The position numbers and the translations under genes were made by a program. This document shows positions 58,580 to 64,000 of a DNA stretch of 64,000 bases, piece by piece. This stretch comes from Streptomyces mayonensis (GTDB taxonomy: Bacteria; Actinomycetota; Actinomycetes; Streptomycetales; Streptomycetaceae): the NCBI RefSeq assembly GCF_018982965.1, contig NZ_JACBYP010000035.1, forward strand, positions 1 through 64,000, read 5' to 3'. Within the stretch, counting starts at the first letter, position 1, and each line of letters opens with the position of its first letter. The notes beneath the pieces were generated by a model, which was given only the letters and a program-made list of their open reading frames with translations, was not told the origin of the DNA and did no database searches.

Positions 58580-59856
58580 CAGGTCACTCCGAGGGCTGCG
58601 GCGGCCTGCACCCCCGAGCGGCAGCCGTCCTCGTGGAAGCCCCAGCCGTGGTAGGCGCCGGCGTAGGCGGTGACCGGCGTGCGCAGTGCGGGCAGGCGGC
58701 GCTGCGCGGCGACCGACTCGGGCGTGTAGACGGGGTGTTCGTAGGTCATGCGGGCCAGCACCCGGCCGGGGTCGACGCGGTCCTCCCCGCCGAGCGTGAC
58801 GACGTAGCGGTCGGCGGCGTCGAGGCGCTGCAGCCGGTTCATGTCGTAGCTGACCCTGACCCGGTCGGCGCCCGCGTCGCAGGCCGGCATGAGGTAGTTC
58901 CACGACGACCGGGCGTTGCGGGAGCGGGGCAGCAGGGTGGTGTCGGTGTGCAGGAGCGTGGCGTTGCGGGAGTAGCGGAAGGCGCCGAGCACCTCCTTCT
59001 CGTCGGGCGTCGGGTCGGCCAGCAACTCCAGTGCCTGGTCCGGGTGTACGGCGACGACGAGGTGGTCGTAGGTCTCGGTGGTGCCGTCGGCGGCGGTGAC
59101 GTCGACGCCGTCCGCGTGCCGGGTCACGGCGCGGACCGGGGTGGCGGTGCGGACGTCGGGCAGCCGCTCGGCGATCCGGTCGACGTAGGAGCGGGAGCCG
59201 CCGGTGACCGTGCGCCACACCGGCGAGCCGCCGACGGCGAGCATGCCGTGGTGGTGCAGGAAGCGGAACAGGTAGGCGGCCGGGTAGCGCTGGGCGGTGG
59301 CGGCGTCGCAGGACCACACCGCGGAGACCACGGGCGTCATGAAGTGGGCCCGGAAGTACGGCGAGAAGCCCTCGCGGTCCAGGAACTCGCCGAGCGTCAG
59401 GGCCTGGTCGGCGTCCTCGGTGAGCAGCCGGCGGGCGGCGCGGTGGAACCGGGGCACCTGTGCGAGCAGCCGCAGGTAGGGGCCGTGGAGGGCGTTGCGC
59501 GGGCGGGCGAGCAGTCCGGCGGGGCCGCGGGCGCCTGCGTACTCGAGTCCGCAGCCCTCGCACCGGACCGACATGCTCATCTCCGACTCCTGGGTGGCGA
59601 CACCGAGTTCGTCGAAGAGACGCAGGAGGTTCGGGTAGGTGCGGCGGTTGTGCACGATGAATCCCGAGTCGACCCGGTGGACGCGGCCGTCGGACGAGGT
59701 GAGGTCGTGGGTGTGGGCGTGTCCGCCGAGGCGCCCCTCGGCCTCGTAGAGGGTGACGTGGTGGGCCCCGCCCAGTACGTGTGCGGCGGTCAGACCCGCC
59801 ACTCCGCTGCCGACGACGGCGGTACGGCGTGCGGCCTCCCCTGACGCTCGCGGCAT
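58576..59856 (-). CDS. FAD-dependent amine-oxidase-like oxidoreductase
   Basis: A 426-residue flavoprotein with TAVVGSGVAGLTAAHVLGG (FAD fold), EAEGRLGGHAHTHD and HHHGMLAVGGSPVWRTVTGGSRSYVDRI, typical of the amine-oxidase-like family found with DUF1365 and CFA genes (Rv0449c; BfaA/UfaO-like functions in acyl reduction or oxidation). A CEGC pair occurs near residue 100. It is the first gene of the operon: ATG 59856 follows GGAGGAG, and the SigK-type promoter lies 43 bp upstream. Confidence 0.91.
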   Translation of the reverse strand: MPRASGEAARRTAVVGSGVAGLTAAHVLGGAHHVTLYEAEGRLGGHAHTHDLTSSDGRVHRVDSGFIVHNRRTYPNLLRLFDELGVATQESEMSMSVRCEGCGLEYAGARGPAGLLARPRNALHGPYLRLLAQVPRFHRAARRLLTEDADQALTLGEFLDREGFSPYFRAHFMTPVVSAVWSCDAATAQRYPAAYLFRFLHHHGMLAVGGSPVWRTVTGGSRSYVDRIAERLPDVRTATPVRAVTRHADGVDVTAADGTTETYDHLVVAVHPDQALELLADPTPDEKEVLGAFRYSRNATLLHTDTTLLPRSRNARSSWNYLMPACDAGADRVRVSYDMNRLQRLDAADRYVVTLGGEDRVDPGRVLARMTYEHPVYTPESVAAQRRLPALRTPVTAYAGAYHGWGFHEDGCRSGVQAAAALGVTW

Positions 59857-59898
59857 GTCGCTGCTCCTCCACCCGACTGTGATCAACGCTGGCGTGGG

Positions 59899-59928
59899 TA
59901 ATCCGGAGCCGGGGGCCGGGCGGATTGG
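59899..59928 (-). promoter_or_regulatory. Putative SigK-dependent promoter of the lipid operon
   Basis: Read on the minus strand: CCAATCC (59928-59922), 15 nt, CCGGATTA (59906-59899). Both boxes and the spacer length are identical to those in front of sigK. The first gene starts 43 bp downstream. The spacers themselves differ, so the match is not a simple duplication. Confidence 0.82.
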
Positions 59929-60042
59929 AGCAGGCTGTGAACGGCTGCGACGGGACATGCGAGGGGACACCAGTCCGGGAACGGCGCGGCAACGGATCAT
60001 CCGGGAGACGCAGGGACGGGAAAAGCAGAAGAAACCAGAAGA

Positions 60043-60160
60043 ACCTGATAACCAGCAGAACCGGAAGAACCGGAAGAACCGGAAGAACCGGAAGAACCGG
60101 AAGAACCAGCAGGACCGGAAGAACCGGAGAACCGGGAGAGCCGGGAGAACCGGAAAGTCC
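60043..60160. repeat. 9-nt purine-rich tandem repeat (CCGGAAGAA)
   Basis: Five perfect CCGGAAGAA units at 60061-60105, then diverged units (CCAGCAGGA, CCGGAAGAA, CCGGGAGAG, CCGGGAGAA) to about 60160, in a strand-asymmetric A/G-rich stretch. The frame across it would encode Asn-Arg-Lys repeats, but there is no supported start. It forms most of the 322-nt gap between the lipid operon and the hydrolase gene and provides the hydrolase leader. Confidence 0.88.
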
Positions 60161-60178
60161 AGAAGGGAACGGACCGGC

Positions 60179-60952
60179 ATGAGCGTGGAGCGCGAACCGT
60201 CGACGGAGGGGGCGCTGCGGGTGCGGCGCCGTCCGGCGCGGACCCGAGCGGCCGTTCTGGTGCTGCACGGCGGCCGGGCGGAGAGCCGCAGTGCCGCCCG
60301 CCCGTGGCAGCTCGCGGCGCTGCGGATGCGCCCCTTCCTGCGGGCCCTGGAGGCCGCCACCGGCCGCGACGACGTGCTGCTCGCCCGGGTGCGCTACCGC
60401 AGCCGCGGCTGGAACGGCGCCGCCGCGGAACCGCTGCGGGACACTCGGCGCGCCCTCGCCGAGCTGCACGGCCTGGCCGGTGACGTGCCGGTGGTCCTGC
60501 TCGGCCACTCGATGGGCGGCCGGGCGGCCCTGCGCGCGGCGGGCGCCGACCGGGTGCGCGGGGTGGTGGCCCTCGCGCCCTGGTGTCCGCCGGGCGAGCC
60601 CGTCGCCCAGCTGCGGGACCGGGACGTACTCGTCCTGCACGGCAGCCGCGACCGCGTCACCGACCCCGCCGAGTCGGCCGCGTACGTCGCCCGCGCCCGC
60701 GGCGCCGGTGCCCGGGCGGGGATGCTGCTGCTGGAGGACGGCGACCACGCGATGCTCCGCCACCACGCCCGCTGGCACCGCACCGCGACGGCGGCGGTCG
60801 CCCACCTGCTCGACGCCGAAGCGGCGCCCTGCGAGCTGTACGGCCAGGCCCTCGCGGCGGCCGAACCGCCGGTTCTCCGACCGGGACGGCACACCACGTC
60901 CGACCTGGGACCGGGGCCGGAGCCGGGGCCGGTGCGGGAGCCCGGCTGCTAG
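60179..60952 (+). CDS. Alpha/beta hydrolase
   Basis: A 257-residue alpha/beta hydrolase. The nucleophile elbow is LLGHSMGGRAAL (Ser near residue 108), the oxyanion strand VLVLHGGRAESR, and the acid/His lie in VLHGSRDRVTDP and EDGDHAMLRHH. Esterase, thioesterase or lipase activity is likely. The last 40 residues are Gly/Pro-rich. ATG 60179 is preceded by GAAGGGA, rather far (about 11 nt). It is divergent from the lipid operon. Confidence 0.87.
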   Translation: MSVEREPSTEGALRVRRRPARTRAAVLVLHGGRAESRSAARPWQLAALRMRPFLRALEAATGRDDVLLARVRYRSRGWNGAAAEPLRDTRRALAELHGLAGDVPVVLLGHSMGGRAALRAAGADRVRGVVALAPWCPPGEPVAQLRDRDVLVLHGSRDRVTDPAESAAYVARARGAGARAGMLLLEDGDHAMLRHHARWHRTATAAVAHLLDAEAAPCELYGQALAAAEPPVLRPGRHTTSDLGPGPEPGPVREPGC

Positions 60953-61002
60953 CCTTGCGGGGACTTCGACCGTTGAGCACCGTTGAGCAGGGAGTCGCGG
61001 AC

Positions 61003-61032
61003 ATGGTGGGTGACGACGACATCTCCGGGTGA
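61003..61032 (+). CDS. Possible nine-residue leader peptide of the ABC-F gene
   Basis: ATG at 61003 opens a frame MVGDDDISG ending with TGA at 61030-61032. AGGGAG lies eight bases upstream. It is 129 nt before the ABC-F start and just upstream of a nested hairpin. Antibiotic-resistance ABC-F genes are often controlled by ribosome stalling on such leaders. There is no proof that it is translated. Confidence 0.45.
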   Translation: MVGDDDISG

Positions 61033-61047
61033 GACCCGGTCCCGGCA

Positions 61048-61085
61048 GGCCGCAGCGGGCGCGTTCGAGCGCCGTCGCAGCGGCC
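61048..61085 (+). promoter_or_regulatory. Possible transcription attenuator before the ABC-F gene
   Basis: GGCCGC (61048-61053) pairs with GCGGCC (61080-61085), enclosing an inner GGCGC-GCGCC stem (61058-61062 with 61069-61073). A pyrimidine-rich run TCCTCGTCGTTCCCTTCCT follows directly, as for an intrinsic terminator. It comes after the short frame at 61003-61032. Confidence 0.45.
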
Positions 61086-61161
61086 TCCTCGTCGTTCCCT
61101 TCCTCCCTGTCTGCCGGGCAGTGGTCTGTTCCCTGCCCCTTGCCTCCCCGAGGTCGTCTCC

Positions 61162-62796
61162 ATGTCCGACGCCACCGTCCGCTGCTCCCGTCTGTCCTTC
61201 TCCTGGCCCGATGCCACCCCCGTCTTCGAGGACCTGTCGTTCACCGCGGGCCCGGGCCGTACGGGCCTCGTGGCCCCCAACGGTGCCGGCAAGTCCACCC
61301 TGCTCAAGCTGATCGCCGGGGAGCTGCGGCCCGCCGCGGGCTCCGTGTCGGTGTCCGGTGTCCTCGGCCACCTGCCCCAGGCCCTTCCGCTGACCGGCGG
61401 CCTCACCGTGGCCGAGGTCCTCGGCGTCGACGCCGTGGTCCGGGCCATCGACGCCGTCGAGTCCGGAGACGTGGCCGAGGAGCATTTCACGGTCATCGGC
61501 GACGACTGGGACATCGAGGAGCGCACCCGCGCCCAGCTCGACCGCCTCGGCCTCGACGGCCTCGCCCTGGACCGGCGGCTGAGCACGCTCAGCGGCGGCC
61601 AGGTCGTCTCCCTCGGGCTCGCCGCCCAGCTGCTGAAGCGGCCCGACGTGCTGCTGCTCGACGAACCCACCAACAACCTGGACGTGGCGGCCCGCAGCAG
61701 GCTCCACGAGGTGCTGACGGACTACCACGGCTGCCTGCTGCTGGTCAGCCACGACCGGGAGCTGCTCGACCGCATGGACCGCGTCGCCGAACTCGGTCGA
61801 GGCGAACTGCGTTTCTACGGCGGCAACTTCACCGCGTACGAGGAAGCGGTCCGTGCCGAGCAGGAGGTGGCCGAGAAGAACGTCCGCAATGCCGAACAGG
61901 AGTTGAAGCGGGAGAAGCGGGAGCTGCAGCAGGCCCGTGAGCGTGCCGACCGCCGCGCGAGCAACGCCGCCCGCAATCTGAAGAACGCCGGCCTTCCCCG
62001 GATCTTCGCGGGCACCATGAAGCGCGGGGCACAGGAGTCCGCCGCGCGGGCGGGCCAGACCCATGCCGACCGGGTGGGCGGGGCGAGGGCGCGGCTGGCC
62101 GAGGCGGAGCGGTCACTGCGCGAGGAGCAGCGCATCACGCTGGATCTGCCGGAGACGGACGTCCCCGCCGGGCGCACCCTCTTCCTCGGTGAGCGGCTGC
62201 GGATCCGGCTCGGCGACAGGGACGTGTTCGCGGGAGCCGGCGTCGACCTGACGGTCCGCGGTCCCGAGCGGATCGCGCTGACGGGGGCCAACGGGACGGG
62301 CAAGAGCACGCTGCTGCGTCTGGTCAACGGCGACCTGGCACCGGGGGGCGGCGGGGTCAGGCGCGCCGACGGGCGCGTCGCGTACCTGTCCCAGCGGCTG
62401 GACCTGCTCGACGACGGACGTACCGTCGCCGAGAACTTCGCCGCCCACGCCCCGGACCGGCCGGAGGCCGAGCGGATGAACCTCCTCGCCCGCTTCCTCT
62501 TCCGGGGCGCCCGCGCGCACCTGCCGGTCGGACTGCTGTCCGGCGGCGAGCGGCTGCGGGCCACGCTGGCCTGTGTCCTGTGCGCGCGGCCGGCCCCGCA
62601 CCTGCTGCTCCTGGACGAGCCGACGAACAACCTCGACCTGGTCGGCGTGGGACAGTTGGAGAGCGCGCTGAACTCCTACCGGGGAGCCTTCGTGGTCGTC
62701 AGCCACGACCGTCGGTTCCTGCGGGAGATCGGTGTGGGCCGGTGGCTGGAGCTGGCCGACGGCGGGCTGACGGAGACGGGGGCGCCCCAGGAGTGA
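61162..62796 (+). CDS. ABC-F family ATPase (ribosome protection type)
   Basis: A 544-residue soluble protein with two ABC domains. Walker A: APNGAGKSTLLKL and GANGTGKSTLLRL; signatures LSGGQVVSLGLA and LSGGERLRATLA; Walker B with LLLDEPTNNLD in both. No membrane segment. The interdomain linker is charged and coiled. The length matches TlrC, CarA and OleB, the Streptomyces ABC-F proteins that give resistance to macrolides by removing the drug from the ribosome; a role in translation without drug is also possible. ATG 61162 has no strong ribosome site other than CGAGG. Confidence 0.92.
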   Translation: MSDATVRCSRLSFSWPDATPVFEDLSFTAGPGRTGLVAPNGAGKSTLLKLIAGELRPAAGSVSVSGVLGHLPQALPLTGGLTVAEVLGVDAVVRAIDAVESGDVAEEHFTVIGDDWDIEERTRAQLDRLGLDGLALDRRLSTLSGGQVVSLGLAAQLLKRPDVLLLDEPTNNLDVAARSRLHEVLTDYHGCLLLVSHDRELLDRMDRVAELGRGELRFYGGNFTAYEEAVRAEQEVAEKNVRNAEQELKREKRELQQARERADRRASNAARNLKNAGLPRIFAGTMKRGAQESAARAGQTHADRVGGARARLAEAERSLREEQRITLDLPETDVPAGRTLFLGERLRIRLGDRDVFAGAGVDLTVRGPERIALTGANGTGKSTLLRLVNGDLAPGGGGVRRADGRVAYLSQRLDLLDDGRTVAENFAAHAPDRPEAERMNLLARFLFRGARAHLPVGLLSGGERLRATLACVLCARPAPHLLLLDEPTNNLDLVGVGQLESALNSYRGAFVVVSHDRRFLREIGVGRWLELADGGLTETGAPQE

Positions 62797-62822
62797 GCCG
62801 CCGGGGGCGTGCGGCCGGCGGC
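62797..62822 (+). terminator. Hairpin after the ABC-F gene
   Basis: GCCGCCGG (62797-62804) pairs with CCGGCGGC (62815-62822), an 8-bp stem with a 10-nt loop directly after the stop. Confidence 0.6.
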
Positions 62823-62890
62823 GAGTGGTCGGCGACGGGGCACGTGGTGTCCGTTTGCGGCCGGCGGGTGCGGGGCGGCAGGCTTCGGGG

Positions 62891-63343
62891 GTGGCCACTT
62901 TGCTGATCGTCCATCACACGCCGTCGCCGAACTGCCGGGCGATGCTCGAAGCCGTCGTGTCCGGGGCGACCGCGCCCGAGATCGAAGGGGTGCGGGTGGT
63001 CCGGCGGGCGGCGCTGGCGGCCACGGCCGTCGACGTGCTGGAGGCCGACGGTTACCTGCTGGGCACTCCGGCCAACCTGGGTTACATGTCGGGTGCGCTG
63101 AAGCACTTCTTCGACCAGGTCTACTACCCGTGCCTGGACGAGACGCGGGGCCGCCCCTTCGGCTACTACGTGCACGGGGGCAACGACACCACGGGCGCGG
63201 TGCGCGGCATCGAGTCGGTCACGACGGGGCTCGGCTGGCAGCGGGCGGCACCGGCGGTGAGTGCGACCGGGGAACCCGGCAGGGCCGACCTGGAGGCCTG
63301 CTGGGAGCTGGGCGCCACGCTCGCCGCCGGGCTGACGGAGTGA
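62891..63343 (+). CDS. Flavodoxin-like family protein
   Basis: A 150-residue protein with the flavodoxin/NAD(P)H-FMN reductase fold: phosphate loop VHHTPSPNCRAMLEAV, flavin loop LLGTPANLGYMSGALKHFFDQVYYP, and YYVHGGNDTTGAVRGIE. It is shorter than typical WrbA. GTG 62891 is chosen since the fold begins there; the ribosome site is weak. It has the same fold as the gene at 23458 but differs in sequence. Function in redox metabolism is inferred. Confidence 0.85.
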   Translation: MATLLIVHHTPSPNCRAMLEAVVSGATAPEIEGVRVVRRAALAATAVDVLEADGYLLGTPANLGYMSGALKHFFDQVYYPCLDETRGRPFGYYVHGGNDTTGAVRGIESVTTGLGWQRAAPAVSATGEPGRADLEACWELGATLAAGLTE

Positions 63344-63349
63344 CGCTTC

Positions 63350-63535
63350 GTGGACCACGTTCGAGGCCGGTCTGGTCCGGGCCGCAGCCGGTGTGGTCCG
63401 GGCCGGGACCGGTCGGGTTTGGGCCCGGGGCGGGACCGTTTCAGTCCGGGCCGAGGCCGGTCTGGTCCTAACTTAGGCCCGTCTCGTCCGGACCCAGACC
63501 CGTCTGGTCCGGACCGAGGTCGGCCCGGTCCGGCA
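63350..63535. repeat. Degenerate CCGGTCTGGTCCGGGCCG repeats
   Basis: Units of about 15-18 nt built from GGTCTGGTCCGGGCCG, with both orientations present around 63470. They fill the gap between convergent genes and extend into the last codons of the ABC ATPase gene. Confidence 0.75.
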
Positions 63536-64000
63536 GCGTGGCCAGGAAGCGCACGTGCGGGCGGTCGTCGGGGCCGGTGCGGGTGACCTCGGCGTGGACC
63601 CGGTACACCTCCGCGACCAGGTCCGCCGTCAGGACCTCGGCCGGTTCGCCGCGGGCCACGACGCGGCCCTCGGAGAGTACGACCAGGTGGTCGCAGTACA
63701 TCGCCGCGAGGTTGAGGTCGTGCAGGGCGACGACGCTGGTGACGGGGAGCGCGGCGACGAGCGCGAGCACGTCCAGCTGGTGCCTGAGGTCGAGGTGGTT
63801 GGTCGGTTCGTCCAGCAGGAGTTCGCGCGGCTGCTGGGCGAGGGCGCGGGCGATCTGGACGCGCTGGCGCTCGCCCCCGGAGAGGGTGTGCCAGAGCCGG
63901 TCGGCCTGTGCGGTGAGGCGGGTGCGCCGCAGGGCGTCGGTGACCGCCTCCTCGTCGGCCGCCGACGCCGGTGCCCAGGAGCGGCGGTGCGGAATGCGGC
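63468..64000 (-). CDS. ABC transporter ATP-binding protein, iron-siderophore/cobalamin type (partial)
   Basis: The C-terminal part of a FecE/BtuD-like ATPase; the N-terminus with Walker A lies beyond 64000. Visible are the signature LSGGERQRVQIARALAQ, Walker B LLLDEPTNHLD, the D-loop, and the H-loop VVALHDLNLAAMYCDHLVVL. The last 20 or so residues (LGPDQTGLGPDETGLS) come from the neighbouring tandem repeat, an unusual tail. Import of ferric siderophore, heme or cobalamin with unseen permease and binding protein genes is likely. Confidence 0.9.
   Translation of the reverse strand, partial: RIPHRRSWAPASAADEEAVTDALRRTRLTAQADRLWHTLSGGERQRVQIARALAQQPRELLLDEPTNHLDLRHQLDVLALVAALPVTSVVALHDLNLAAMYCDHLVVLSEGRVVARGEPAEVLTADLVAEVYRVHAEVTRTGPDDRPHVRFLATLPDRADLGPDQTGLGPDETGLS

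Noticed and set aside
60043..60178. Asn-Arg-Lys repeat peptide encoded by the CCGGAAGAA array
   Set aside because: No start codon with a ribosome site, low-complexity composition only; treated as a DNA repeat.

Overview
The window is chromosomal DNA of a Streptomyces-like actinomycete. GC content is very high with a strong G/C bias at third codon positions. GTG starts are common, neighbouring genes often overlap by 1 or 4 nt, and several markers point to the genus: a complete conservon (CvnA-D plus a P450), a DpsA-type ferritin, a SigB/F/G-type sigma factor, zinc-free L36/L33 ribosomal paralogues and Tat-exported enzymes. No tRNA, rRNA, CRISPR array, insertion sequence or phage gene was seen. 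Low-complexity tandem repeats are scattered through intergenic DNA, starting with an almost pure poly-C tract at the left edge.

Layout. 1-3.1 kb: secreted S8 protease, polyprenyl synthetase, zinc-free L36 and L33. 3.1-10.2 kb: a tightly coupled minus-strand operon whose six genes fit D-apionate catabolism (apnO, oiaX, lerI, eryI, lerK and an ACS-type MFS permease), with a divergent GntR/FCD regulator and three inverted repeats between them. 10.6-14.7 kb: Tat-exported metallophosphatase/LamG protein, and a flavin monooxygenase divergent from a TetR regulator, with two copies of one operator. 14.7-20.5 kb: a P450 convergent with a conservon whose own P450 has lost the ExxR arginine. 20.8-28.9 kb: GH25 lysozyme, orphan FAD subunit, methyltransferase, flavodoxin-like reductase, dpsA, PRC-barrel protein, stress sigma factor, Ku and a FemAB-like transferase. 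28.9-36.3 kb: amidotransferase, SGNH esterase, AraC regulator, DUF488, coiled-coil protein, a histone-H1-like protein with a winged helix, DMT transporter and a small secreted protein. 36.3-43.9 kb: coupled GH65 phosphorylase and phosphoketolase, then TetR plus a 14-TM exporter. 43.9-52.1 kb: a LacI-regulated catabolic cluster (FAD oxidoreductase, HyuA-type protein, putative gluzincin, carboxylate-type transporter, secreted propeller protein) whose substrate I cannot name. 52.2-60 kb: GNAT enzyme, sigK-rskA, and a convergent five-gene lipid operon (DUF1295, two CFA-synthase homologues, DUF1365, flavin oxidoreductase). 60-64 kb: hydrolase, ABC-F protein with a possible leader peptide/attenuator, flavodoxin-like protein, and the 3' part of an iron-type ABC ATPase.

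The strongest new signal is a promoter shared by sigK-rskA and the facing lipid operon: CCAATCC, exactly 15 nt, CCGGATTA, at 52923-52952 (+) and 59899-59928 (-). It ties the SigK/RskA switch to the fatty-acid modification genes, as expected from the Mycobacterium tuberculosis Rv0449c-Rv0444c locus, but here the CFA-type methyltransferase is duplicated. The putative D-apionate operon and the LacI/HyuA cluster are the other systems most worth testing.
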